Below the pieces are notes generated by a model, which had not been told where the DNA came from, did no database searches, and saw nothing but the letters and a program-made list of their open reading frames with translations. Made by a program: the position numbers and the translations under genes. Below, piece after piece: positions 44,640 to 54,077 of a stretch of DNA of 64,000 nucleotides; positions within the stretch are counted from its first letter, which is position 1, and every line of letters begins with the position of its first letter. Origin of the DNA: Sphingobacterium sp. UBA4616 (GTDB lineage: Bacteria; Bacteroidota; Bacteroidia; Sphingobacteriales; Sphingobacteriaceae); contig DGIS01000025.1 of assembly GCA_002386525.1 (NCBI GenBank), forward strand, positions 13,740-77,739. The letters are read 5' to 3'.

Positions 44640-44914
44640 AACATAGTAGTTTAATGGTCTTCGACGATATAAATTAGATTAACTGCTAATTCTGTATCAG
44701 ACCAACGGTAAATAAATAACATTCCTAAAATCTATGCTCAATTATATGTAAATGTAGCCGACATTTTTATCATTCACTGATAGAAATGACAAAAAACAGG
44801 GTAAATTTGTATAAGTATAAATCGTTTTTGGCTGGATAAAGATATCTTCGTTTGGCACCTTCTTCGATGACCTTTGATATTCAGCTTCTATTTAAATTTA
44901 AAAATGCATACATA
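44640..44914. other. Divergent promoter region of kinase and MFS genes
   Basis: No operator of the CGTTCCCA type is seen. AT-rich, Bacteroidota-like -7 stretches (TTGTATAAG near 44810) are present but not distinctive. Confidence 0.35.
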
Positions 44915-46117
44915 ATGAGGCAAAATAGTGTTTCGGAATTCTCTTCGCACATTTCCTTTAAATTCATACTTTTGTTAAGTCTCTGTCACCTTATCAACGA
45001 CAGCATACAATCTCTTATTCCTGCGATTCATCCAATTGTCAAAAAAGAATTTTCTTTAAATTTTACACAAATTGGGATCATAACGCTGGTGTTTCAGTTT
45101 TCATCATCACTATTACAGCCTATAGTAGGTTTTATTATTGACAGAAAACATTATCCCTACTTGTTTCCCACGGGTATGTTAATTAGTGTGACCGGCATCA
45201 TCCTTCTCGCCATTTGCTCCAGTTATGTATGGCTGCTGGTAGCAGTAGCTACTGTAGGTGCGGGATCGGCGATATTTCATCCGGAGGCTTCACGTATAGC
45301 CTATATATGCTCCAAAAATAAACGAGGATTGACGCAATCAATCTTTCAATTGGGCGGAAACTTTGGATCTGCTCTAGGCCCTATATTAGCAGCTCTACTA
45401 GTAGCATCTTATGGCAGGTTGAATGTCTTTTGGATGTCACCAGTAGCGCTGATCGCCATTGTCATTATGTTTTACATTTCAAAATGGTTTAATACAAAAT
45501 TAATTGAGAATATGAGAAGCATAAAAAAAAGTACTGGAAATGCTTCGAACCAATGTATACCGCGAAAAACTATAGTTCTTTCGATTATTATATTGTTAAT
45601 ACTCATTTTTTCTAAATATTTCTACTCTTCCAGCATTTCAAGCTATTATACATTCTATTTGATCAATAAATTTGGTGTTTCTATCCAGCAATCCCAGTGG
45701 TACTTATTTATCTATCTCTTAGCAGTAGCGCTAGGAACAATGATCGGTGGCCCCCTAGGCGATAAGATAGGACGAAAATATGTCATCTGGATTTCTATAC
45801 TCGGTGCATCACCATTTGCACTTGCACTCCCCTATGCAAATCTTCCCTGCACCGTTGTTCTCACTTTCATTATAGGCATGATCATTGCCTCAGCATTCTC
45901 CGCCATATTGTTATATGCGCAAGAACTTTTGCCCCAAAATATAGGAATGATTTCAGGATTATTTTTTGGTCTTTCATTCGGTATGGGGGGTATTGGATCC
46001 GCTGTGATTGGGGCAATAGCAGATAGTCATGGTATTGATTACATATATCGCATATGTTCATACTTACCACTTGTAGGTTTGGTAGTAGTATTTCTTCCTA
46101 CGACGAAGAAATTGTAG
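44915..46117 (+). CDS. MFS transporter, fosmidomycin-resistance (Fsr) type
   Basis: The start is taken at ATG 44915 (400 residues); a frame from 44852 adds 21 non-family residues. The protein has twelve hydrophobic segments. Conserved Fsr-type stretches are LCHLINDSIQSLIPAIHPIV in the first helix region, LLQPIVGFIIDRKHYPYL (loop 2-3), VGAGSAIFHPEASRIAYI (helix 4-5), and QLGGNFGSALGPILAALLV (helix 5-6). The group exports small drugs such as fosmidomycin or moves sugar phosphates or organic acids. It ends at 46117, and no terminator follows before the 46196 palindrome. Confidence 0.85.
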   Translation: MRQNSVSEFSSHISFKFILLLSLCHLINDSIQSLIPAIHPIVKKEFSLNFTQIGIITLVFQFSSSLLQPIVGFIIDRKHYPYLFPTGMLISVTGIILLAICSSYVWLLVAVATVGAGSAIFHPEASRIAYICSKNKRGLTQSIFQLGGNFGSALGPILAALLVASYGRLNVFWMSPVALIAIVIMFYISKWFNTKLIENMRSIKKSTGNASNQCIPRKTIVLSIIILLILIFSKYFYSSSISSYYTFYLINKFGVSIQQSQWYLFIYLLAVALGTMIGGPLGDKIGRKYVIWISILGASPFALALPYANLPCTVVLTFIIGMIIASAFSAILLYAQELLPQNIGMISGLFFGLSFGMGGIGSAVIGAIADSHGIDYIYRICSYLPLVGLVVVFLPTTKKL

Positions 46118-46195
46118 ATACCGTATTCGCCCACCTAGATTTTCCCAAAAAAAGCACTTGAAATTCGCAAACACCAAAACGGATCATTCTAACCG

Positions 46196-46228
46196 TGAAA
46201 CCGTTCCCAAAATTTGGGAACGGTTTCA
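46196..46228. promoter_or_regulatory. Perfect inverted operator, LacI type, before first susC
   Basis: TGAAACCGTTCCCAAA, one central A, then TTTGGGAACGGTTTCA: 16-bp arms that pair perfectly. The core ACCGTTCCCA has the central CpG of LacI/GalR operators. The same CGTTCCCA core appears at 57059-57090 and 63987-64000. No T-run follows on either strand, so it is not a terminator. It is 199 bp before the susC ATG 46427, and a TATCTTTG -7 box lies at 46274-46281. Confidence 0.75.
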
Positions 46229-46273
46229 TTAAAAAAAAACCAGTCTAGCAAATCTTTCCGAATGCAACTATAA

Positions 46274-46281
46274 TATCTTTG
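46274..46281 (+). promoter_or_regulatory. Possible -7 box of the first susC operon
   Basis: TATCTTTG fits the Bacteroidota consensus TAnnTTTG. No clear TTG -33 box is seen at the usual distance, so this is tentative; transcription would start about 140 bp before the ATG. Confidence 0.35.
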
Positions 46282-46426
46282 AGTATTGACTAACCGAATA
46301 TAGTAGACCTACAAGCCTTATTTTATAATACACTAAGAATAAGATAACGGTAATATTTTTCCATGTAGGCTGAGAAGTTCGTGATGCTCAAAAATGTTAA
46401 GAGACCAATTTTAAACCAATTAAGGT

Positions 46427-49237
46427 ATGTTAGAATTACAAAGTTTGCTTAAATCTAAGACAGCTTATGCTATGCTCTTTTGTTTCCCCTTGTGGAGCTA
46501 TGCACAGCAGGATGTCTCTTTAGAGAAAACTCTAGAGCAAGATTCTATCAGTAACATCAATCAATTAATCTATTTCAATACACCTAAGCAGTACTCCACA
46601 GCTTCGGTGTCCAAATTACCTGGCTATGCAATTGCCTCAACTCCAGTATTTGGTTACCTTACTGCAGCGGCGGGACAATTGGCCGGTCTAAAGGTTAGCC
46701 AAAACAATGGACAGCCATTAAATGAAGACATGAGCTATCAACTCAGGGGTCGCCCGCCGATCATCCTAATCGATGGTATTCCGCGTTCTGTTACCGAAAT
46801 TGGCATGCAGGAGATCGAATCAATTTCGGTGTTGAAAGATGCTGTCTCCTTAGCAATGCTGGGCATCCGTGGCGCTGATGGCGCAATAGCAATTGTCACC
46901 AAAAAAGGGTACACCGATAGGACACAGATTAATTTCTCGGCTCAGTATGGTATCCAAAAACCATTGCAAAACTTAATCGGAAAACCATTGCACGCCTATC
47001 AGTATGCCCTATTGTACAATGAAGCATTAAAAAATGATGGGCTTTCGGTCACAAACAATGGTTTTAGTGAAACTGCTCTAACGAGCTTTAAAGATAGTAA
47101 TAATCCATTGACCTATCCAAATGTAGATTGGGCTGAACAGGTCATTAAAAACAACGCTACTGTTGCACGATACAATCTGAATACCCGCGGAGGAAACAAA
47201 TATGTCAAGTATTTCGTCAATCTCGAACATCTCAGTCAAAACGGCCTACTGAAAACCAATGCCAACAACAATTATAGTACGAACACCAACGCGAAGGGGT
47301 ATTTTGTCCGTTCGAATGTGGATGTCAGGCTTTCCGATTTACTGGAGGCCGGAGTGTATATCCAAGGCCGTATATTGAATGCCAACAGCCCCGGTAATGA
47401 TGGGACAGACAATATCTTTCAGTCAATTTTAAACACCCCTAATAGTGCATACCCGATATATAACTTGGATGGGACCTTTGGCGGCTCTTCCAAATTTCAA
47501 AATAATATATTAGCGCAGACTAACGCTTCAGGATATGCGGTAGCTAATACGCGAACTATATTAACGGACTTCTACTTAAAACGTTCTTTGGATGATGTAC
47601 TGAAAGGTTTGTGGTTAAAAGCCAGAGCTTCATTTTTTTCCAACCTCCGTGAAAATTACGTACGAAACAAATCATTCGCCGTATTTCAGTTAATGAACGA
47701 CGATCTCGAAGCACCAATATATAAACAGTATGGTAATAATACGGAACAAAATAACAGCAATAACATAGCATTTCAGAATAGATCAAATTTTCAGGAGCTT
47801 TCAATAGGCTACTCCAATGAAACCGAAAAGCATGGGATCGACCTTATACTGTTAGCTAATCGAGACAATCTGGTCAATGGTTCAGACCTACAATATACTG
47901 TACAGGGCATATCGGGACATGCTGCTTACCACTATGACAATCGCTACCTAGCAGAGCTGTCTTTTGCTGTTAATGGTGCTAATCGTTACCCAAACGACGG
48001 AGGGTTCAAATACGGTACATTCCCCGCTATCGGCTTAGGTTGGAATATACACCAAGAAGAACTACTTAAAGACGTAAAATGGATAAACAAAATAAAGCTA
48101 TTCGGATCATATGGTTTATTAGGTCGTGACAATGCGAGTTATTACACCTATATACAAAGTTATAATGGTACGCCAGAAACTTTTTTCGGATCAACAGCGG
48201 GCTCAGCAGGAACAATAGGTGAGTCTTATTTGGCCAACGCAAACCCGACCTGGGCCAAAGTGAATATGCTAAATCTCGGTATCGATGGTGCGCTCTTTAA
48301 CGACCAATTCACTTTTCAACTCACTTACTACAAAAATAAATACCGCGATCTCAATATTACACGCAAAAGTAACAATTCGCTGTTGGGCATCAGTTATCCC
48401 AATGAAAATATCGGCAAACAGGATTACACCGGATACGAAACCGAAGTGGGATGGCGCAACCATACCTCTAAATTCTCCTATTATGCCTTACTGAACGCAA
48501 GCTTCCAAAAATCGAAAATGGTCTACGAAGCCGAACCTGCGTTGGCCTATTCTTACATGTCTTCGTCAGGGCATCCTGTTGGACAGACCATAGGATATAT
48601 CGCCGAAGGATTATACACGAGTGCTGATGAATTACAATCATCACCAACAGTGGAGGGCTACACACCACAATTAGGAGATATTCGTTACCGAGACCGGAAT
48701 GGTGACGGTCTGATCAATCAATATGATCAGGGTCCAATAGGTTCAGAAAAACCACAAATCTTGCTCGGAACCAATTTAGGCTTTAGCTTCGCCAACATCG
48801 ATTTTTCCATCTTCTTTCAGGGTATGATAAATCGTGAAGTCTATCTTTCTGGCAATAGTTACCGGGAATTTAACAGCGGTACGGGTCAGGCTTACAGCAC
48901 ACAGCTCGATCGTTTTACCATAGACAACCCGAATGCCGACTATCCAAGATTAAGCACCAGTTCAGGCCCGCAAAGTGGTGCGATTAACAACAATGTATAT
49001 TCAACCTTTTGGTTACGTAGTGGCAACTATCTACGCATTCGCACTGTCGAATTAGGCTATACATTACCCACAATCTTAACGCAACGGGTTAAGATCAAGT
49101 CGGCGCGGGTTTTTGCTAATGGTTTTAACCTATATACATTTAGCTCAAAAACATTCAACGGTGCCGATCCAGAAAATTTCCGTGGTCTGTACCCTATACA
49201 AAAAATCATCAGTTTCGGTCTAAACATCCAACTATAA
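46427..49237 (+). CDS. SusC-like TonB-dependent outer-membrane receptor (first)
   Basis: The protein has 936 residues. A signal peptide ends in FPLWSYAQQ near residue 26. There is no CarboxypepD_reg-like N-terminal extension, unlike the second SusC. The plug begins near residue 70: AAAGQLAGLKVSQNNGQPL, then QLRGRPPIILIDGIP and IESISVLKDAVSLAMLGIRG with DGAIAIVTKKG. The barrel follows, ending FGLNIQL with a terminal hydrophobic residue. It imports oligosaccharides with the SusD lipoprotein of the next gene, 11 bp downstream. The upstream operator ties it to the LacI protein at 56007. Confidence 0.9.
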   Translation: MLELQSLLKSKTAYAMLFCFPLWSYAQQDVSLEKTLEQDSISNINQLIYFNTPKQYSTASVSKLPGYAIASTPVFGYLTAAAGQLAGLKVSQNNGQPLNEDMSYQLRGRPPIILIDGIPRSVTEIGMQEIESISVLKDAVSLAMLGIRGADGAIAIVTKKGYTDRTQINFSAQYGIQKPLQNLIGKPLHAYQYALLYNEALKNDGLSVTNNGFSETALTSFKDSNNPLTYPNVDWAEQVIKNNATVARYNLNTRGGNKYVKYFVNLEHLSQNGLLKTNANNNYSTNTNAKGYFVRSNVDVRLSDLLEAGVYIQGRILNANSPGNDGTDNIFQSILNTPNSAYPIYNLDGTFGGSSKFQNNILAQTNASGYAVANTRTILTDFYLKRSLDDVLKGLWLKARASFFSNLRENYVRNKSFAVFQLMNDDLEAPIYKQYGNNTEQNNSNNIAFQNRSNFQELSIGYSNETEKHGIDLILLANRDNLVNGSDLQYTVQGISGHAAYHYDNRYLAELSFAVNGANRYPNDGGFKYGTFPAIGLGWNIHQEELLKDVKWINKIKLFGSYGLLGRDNASYYTYIQSYNGTPETFFGSTAGSAGTIGESYLANANPTWAKVNMLNLGIDGALFNDQFTFQLTYYKNKYRDLNITRKSNNSLLGISYPNENIGKQDYTGYETEVGWRNHTSKFSYYALLNASFQKSKMVYEAEPALAYSYMSSSGHPVGQTIGYIAEGLYTSADELQSSPTVEGYTPQLGDIRYRDRNGDGLINQYDQGPIGSEKPQILLGTNLGFSFANIDFSIFFQGMINREVYLSGNSYREFNSGTGQAYSTQLDRFTIDNPNADYPRLSTSSGPQSGAINNNVYSTFWLRSGNYLRIRTVELGYTLPTILTQRVKIKSARVFANGFNLYTFSSKTFNGADPENFRGLYPIQKIISFGLNIQL

Positions 49238-49248
49238 TACAGGGAGAT

Positions 49249-50943
49249 ATGAAAAAAACAGTAATTTGTGTACTAGCCTGTGCCATGCTCGGGATAGCTT
49301 CTTGCAACAAATTTGAACACCAACCAGAAGAAAGGATTCTGCTCGGTGATGTATTTGATCCCACTGATAAGGAGGGTGTACAGGCAAAAGCCTATCTATT
49401 CGGAATCTACTCCTTTCTTCCTAACGGATTCAACCGCATAACAGGCGATATGCTTGATGCCGCAACGGATGATGCTGTACCATCTTCCGAAACATCGGAT
49501 ATTCGGCTATTTACAAACGGTCAGTTAACCGCTGTAAATTATCCGGACAATAACTGGCAGAATAGCTATACGATTATTCGCCGAGCAAATGTATTCTTAC
49601 AAAATATATCGGTAGTACCCATTCCCGAAAACATGATCCGTCGCTATAAAGCCGAAGCGCGGTTTCTTAGGGCATTCGCATATTTTGAGTTGTTAAAGCG
49701 CTACGGTGGGATCCCAATAGTGGGCGATAACATTTTCGAACTGTCCGATGACCTGAATATCCCTCGGAGCTCCTATGCTGAATGTGTAGATTTGATTGCC
49801 AATGAATGTGAGGCGATCAAAGGTGATCTGCCCGCAGCTTCTTCGGCCCTGCTCACTACAACGGAATATGGACGTGTCACAAATGAAGCTGCTTTAGCGC
49901 TAAAACTGAGGTTATATCTCTACGCAGCTAGCCCTCTTTTTAACGGCGGCGGCGTTAGCGTTAACCCACAAATCAAACTACTTAATGGTTATCCGAACAA
50001 AGACAACGGACGTTGGACGCGTGTGCTTTCGACCGCTGAAGAATTGATAGCCAAGGGCTACCATAAATTACCAGCTGGCACAGGTTCAATCGCTTATGCA
50101 AATATCTTTACAACCAAAGTAAACACGGATATTATCTTTGCCAAGCAATCGGCCAATTCAACTTCCTTAGAGGCAAATAATGCACCAGTGGGCTATGTTG
50201 CTCCTGCGGCCAGCAATGGTCGAACAAGCCCTACACAAAACTTTGTCAACGCCTTTCCTATGGATACCGGTTTACCCTATGTTGGTTTAAGTACTGATCT
50301 CAGCCAATACGAAAATCGCGATCCCCGATTAAAAGCGATCCTTTTTTACAATGGAGTCCGGTGGTTGAGCAGGCCGATTGAAACATTCGAAGGTGGCTTG
50401 GATAAACCCAATAAGCCTTTCTTAAGTCAAACCAAGACCGCTTACTACTTACGTAAATTCTTGGGTGATTTCACAAACGCTACGACCTATGCAAATCAAA
50501 GCCATAATTTTCCCTATTTCCGTTACGCTGAAGTCATACTAAGCTACGCCGAAGCCCTTAACGAAGTCGGTCGTACCGAAGATGCAGTCAAACAGATCAC
50601 CTTGATACGGGCACGGGCTGGTATTAAACCTGGTAACAATAGTCGCTATGGTATTTCGGAAGGGATCGCACAAACTGCAATGCGCGATCTTATAAAAAAT
50701 GAAAGACGTATCGAACTGGCCTTCGAAGAACATCGCTTTTGGGATATCAGACGTTGGAAGGATGCTGGAGACATCAAAAATTCGCTCAAAGGTCTTGTAC
50801 TCCATAAATCAGGGGCATCTGTGACGGCAATCGAACAAATGCTTACCCCCTTTCATTTTGAAACCAAGAATTACCATATGCCTATACCTTATAGCGAAAC
50901 GTCTAAAAATCGTGCATTGATTCAGAATGAAGGCTATTATTAA
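49249..50943 (+). CDS. SusD/RagB-like glycan-binding lipoprotein (first)
   Basis: The protein has 564 residues. The lipobox is CVLACAMLGIASC with Cys19. The RagB/SusD helical region is visible: FLQNISVVPIP, then AEARFLRAFAYFELLKRYGG (the TPR-like part, with GIPIVGD), and ASPLFNGGG. Near the end, NERRIELAFEEHRFWDIRRW is the family's closing motif, and MPIPYSE is part of the C-terminus. It forms the lid on the first SusC barrel and captures glycans at the surface. Confidence 0.92.
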   Translation: MKKTVICVLACAMLGIASCNKFEHQPEERILLGDVFDPTDKEGVQAKAYLFGIYSFLPNGFNRITGDMLDAATDDAVPSSETSDIRLFTNGQLTAVNYPDNNWQNSYTIIRRANVFLQNISVVPIPENMIRRYKAEARFLRAFAYFELLKRYGGIPIVGDNIFELSDDLNIPRSSYAECVDLIANECEAIKGDLPAASSALLTTTEYGRVTNEAALALKLRLYLYAASPLFNGGGVSVNPQIKLLNGYPNKDNGRWTRVLSTAEELIAKGYHKLPAGTGSIAYANIFTTKVNTDIIFAKQSANSTSLEANNAPVGYVAPAASNGRTSPTQNFVNAFPMDTGLPYVGLSTDLSQYENRDPRLKAILFYNGVRWLSRPIETFEGGLDKPNKPFLSQTKTAYYLRKFLGDFTNATTYANQSHNFPYFRYAEVILSYAEALNEVGRTEDAVKQITLIRARAGIKPGNNSRYGISEGIAQTAMRDLIKNERRIELAFEEHRFWDIRRWKDAGDIKNSLKGLVLHKSGASVTAIEQMLTPFHFETKNYHMPIPYSETSKNRALIQNEGYY

Positions 50944-50966
50944 TCAAAAAAGACAGATACTCTAAA

Positions 50967-53900
50967 ATGAAAAACTTAATATATTATCTCATTGGCCTAA
51001 CCACGATTACCTGCTCAACTGCTCTCAGCCAGGAAAGACAGTTGACAGGCACCGTTCGCGGAAGCAGTGGTCCGCTCAAAGATGTGACAATTACAGAGAA
51101 AAATGCGACAAATCGCCAAACACGCACGGATGAAAACGGCCGCTTTAAATTAAATATCAGCAGTGAGACGATTGTAGTCAACCACCTTGGTTATTTACGC
51201 CAGGAGGTAGACGTGCAGGGAACAAACACAATTAACATCCAATTAGTGCCGCGTGAGCAGGAAATCGATGAAGTCGTCGTGGTGGGGTATGGTAAAACTA
51301 CGAAAAAAACGCTTACAGGCGCTGTAAGCTCCATTAGTGGTGATGAAATTCGGCAAAGCCCATCACCTAGCTTACAAAATACGTTGGCGGGCCGTTTAAC
51401 CGGATTTACCAGTCAGCAGCGGTCAGGACAACCAGGAAACGATGGTGCCACGTTCTATGTTCGTGGAACAAGTTCTTATACCGGCAACAATCAACCGCTT
51501 ATTATTGTTGATGACATCGAGTTCACTTATGCACAATTCCAAACCCTAAATGCAAATGAAGTCGAATCCATCAGTATCCTCAAAGATGCTGCAACAACCT
51601 CCATTTACGGTATCAAAGGTGCTAACGGAGTTGTCTTAGTAACAACAACACGAGGAAAGTCGGGCAAGCCTCAAATCAACTTTCAGACTGAATATGCACT
51701 GAGTCAATTAACCCGGACACCCAAATATTTAGACGCCTACGAATCAGCCAAACTCCTAGTCGAATCCCAGGTCAACACAAATAACTTGAATCCGAACGCA
51801 AATTTTAAACCGCAATTCTCAGAAGAAGATCTAAAATTGTTCAAAGACGGAACTTCTCCCTATACACACCCCAATAACGACTGGACGGAAATCCTATTAC
51901 GCAAATTTGCACCGCAATCGACAAATACACTGAATGTAACAGGTGGTACCGACCGCGCAAGATATTACGTATCTGTAGGGTATTTGAACCAAGGTGGACA
52001 ACTAAAGGATTTCAGCGAAGACCTGAACAGTAAATTCTATTATAAACGATATAACTATCGCTCAAACATAGATTTAAAAGTGAATAATGACCTCGATGTG
52101 CGTTTTGATTTCTTCGGTAGCCTAGGTGAAACCAATCGCAACAATGCCAGTGCTAACGACAATATTTTTAGCGATCTCAGCCGTACGGCCGAGACCGCGC
52201 CTTATAACTATCCCCTATTCAATCCAGATGGTAGTCTAGGCTACAGCGTGTGGCAGAGAAATTCTGCCGGCAGAAATAACAACAATCTCATTGGTCGTTT
52301 GATGTACAACGGTTACTATCGTACCCACAATAATAATATGAATCTGGCAGCCTCCGCAAATCAGAAATTGAACTTCATTACACAGGGGCTGTCTTTCAAA
52401 GGAACAATAGCCTACCGCAACGACTACGCTTACAACCGTTCTTTACAACGTCCTACCGCTGGCGGTGGTTTCCCATCGTATATCTATGATCCGACAACCG
52501 ATTCCTATTCGTTCGGGCGTCAGGATAATGTCTATCGTATCGCAACGCCAACCTTAAACTATGGCGCCGGAAGTACCAATTACGCAATCACCTTGCAGGC
52601 CATGCTGAATTACAGCCGTAGTTTTGCACAGGCACACCATCTATCCGCACTGGTATTATACAACCAAAATAGTAAAAGCGCAACAGGTACCAAAGATTAT
52701 AATTTTATTCCGGAGAATTTCCGGGGCTATACAGCACGTATAGGATACGACTTCCAGAATAGATACCTATTTGAGATCAGCGGCGCCTACAATGGATCCG
52801 ATCGATTTGCGAAAGAACGTCGATTTGGCTTCTTTCCTGCAGCCTCTATCGGATGGAACATCGCGGAAGAAAAATTTGTTAAACAAAAACTTCCCTTTAT
52901 TGATATTTTCAAGCTGCGTGGCTCCTATGGTCTAACCGGCGTAGACAATACCGGTGGAGTATATGCCTATCTTCAAAACTACAATATCGGCAGCGGTTCG
53001 GGATTATTTGGCGAAGCTAACAATAACAGCTATGTCACCGCGGCAGAGGGTGCCTTAGGAAATAACCAGGTAACCTGGGAGAAAGAAAAGAAAATGGATA
53101 TCGGTCTTGATTTAGCTTTTTTAAATCGCAAGGTAACAGCAACCATTGACTATTTTGACAACAATCGCTTTGATATCCTCACCAGCAGAGGAGCTGTTTC
53201 AGCGGTATTCGGCCAAACGCTGCCTAACGTCAACTTAGGGAAAACCAATAATAAAGGTTGGGAAGTCGAATTAGGCTATACAGGCCAAATTCAGGACGAT
53301 TGGCGATACACTGTAAAGGGCACCTATTCGTTGGCGAAAAACAAGGTGTTGTTTAGAGACGAACCAGTACCCTTATACCCTTATCAAAAACAAACCGGCC
53401 AAGCAATTGGAGCCAAGCTGAAATACAGTTGGACAGGCGAGTTTTACACAACCGAAGAAATTGCGGATCCTACTGTAGCCAAACCCGCAGGCGGCCGCCC
53501 AGGGGATTTGAAATACAAAGATTTGAATGGGGACGGGATTATAAACGCGAGTGACCAATCTTTTTTTGGCTATACAAACCTGCCTAATACAACCTATGGA
53601 ATTACATTGGGTGCCGGTTACAAAAATTTTAATGTTACCGTGCTCTTTCAGGGAGCTGCCAATTTCGTCGCTAGCGCCGAAGGTGCTGTTATCCATCACA
53701 ACGCCAGCAAAGCACTCCCGATACACCTGCAACATTGGACACCAGAATTAGGAAACGCGGCCAAATATCCGCAAGTATATACAAGTGGGCTGAGCCAAAG
53801 CCCAAGGGATTGGTATTCGGACTTCTGGGCTATACCAGGCGATTATATCCGACTTAAAACCGCTGAGATTAGTTATACACTAACTGCAAATGTACTTCAA

Positions 53901-54068
53901 AAACTTAAAATAAAACAATTACGCATCTACAGCAGCGGCTACAACCTATTCACATGGACAAAGCTAGACAAACTATACAATTTAGACCCCGAAGTACTGG
54001 AATCATCTGCAGACCTACCATACCCCCCTACGCGTATTTTCAACTTCGGTTTAAATGTAACTTTTTAA
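50967..54068 (+). CDS. SusC-like TonB-dependent receptor with N-terminal domain (second)
   Basis: The protein has 1033 residues, with signal peptide MKNLIYYLIGLTTITC to ALSQ. A carboxypeptidase-regulatory-like domain at about 22-90 ends in INIQLVPREQEIDEVVVVGYG, where the TonB-box-like VVVGYG sits. The plug follows: GAVSSISGDEIRQSPSPSLQ, then NTLAGRLTGFTSQQRSGQPG and IESISILKDAATTSIYG-type motifs. The barrel ends FNFGLNVTF. It pairs with the second SusD, 9 bp downstream. It probably accepts a different part or size of the same glycan as the first pair. Confidence 0.93.
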   Translation: MKNLIYYLIGLTTITCSTALSQERQLTGTVRGSSGPLKDVTITEKNATNRQTRTDENGRFKLNISSETIVVNHLGYLRQEVDVQGTNTINIQLVPREQEIDEVVVVGYGKTTKKTLTGAVSSISGDEIRQSPSPSLQNTLAGRLTGFTSQQRSGQPGNDGATFYVRGTSSYTGNNQPLIIVDDIEFTYAQFQTLNANEVESISILKDAATTSIYGIKGANGVVLVTTTRGKSGKPQINFQTEYALSQLTRTPKYLDAYESAKLLVESQVNTNNLNPNANFKPQFSEEDLKLFKDGTSPYTHPNNDWTEILLRKFAPQSTNTLNVTGGTDRARYYVSVGYLNQGGQLKDFSEDLNSKFYYKRYNYRSNIDLKVNNDLDVRFDFFGSLGETNRNNASANDNIFSDLSRTAETAPYNYPLFNPDGSLGYSVWQRNSAGRNNNNLIGRLMYNGYYRTHNNNMNLAASANQKLNFITQGLSFKGTIAYRNDYAYNRSLQRPTAGGGFPSYIYDPTTDSYSFGRQDNVYRIATPTLNYGAGSTNYAITLQAMLNYSRSFAQAHHLSALVLYNQNSKSATGTKDYNFIPENFRGYTARIGYDFQNRYLFEISGAYNGSDRFAKERRFGFFPAASIGWNIAEEKFVKQKLPFIDIFKLRGSYGLTGVDNTGGVYAYLQNYNIGSGSGLFGEANNNSYVTAAEGALGNNQVTWEKEKKMDIGLDLAFLNRKVTATIDYFDNNRFDILTSRGAVSAVFGQTLPNVNLGKTNNKGWEVELGYTGQIQDDWRYTVKGTYSLAKNKVLFRDEPVPLYPYQKQTGQAIGAKLKYSWTGEFYTTEEIADPTVAKPAGGRPGDLKYKDLNGDGIINASDQSFFGYTNLPNTTYGITLGAGYKNFNVTVLFQGAANFVASAEGAVIHHNASKALPIHLQHWTPELGNAAKYPQVYTSGLSQSPRDWYSDFWAIPGDYIRLKTAEISYTLTANVLQKLKIKQLRIYSSGYNLFTWTKLDKLYNLDPEVLESSADLPYPPTRIFNFGLNVTF

Positions 54069-54077
54069 AGCACAATC

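Noticed and set aside
46196..46228. Perfect palindrome read as a transcription terminator of the MFS gene
   Set aside because: No T-run follows on either strand, and the CGTTCCCA core recurs at the other regulatory positions, so an operator is the better explanation.
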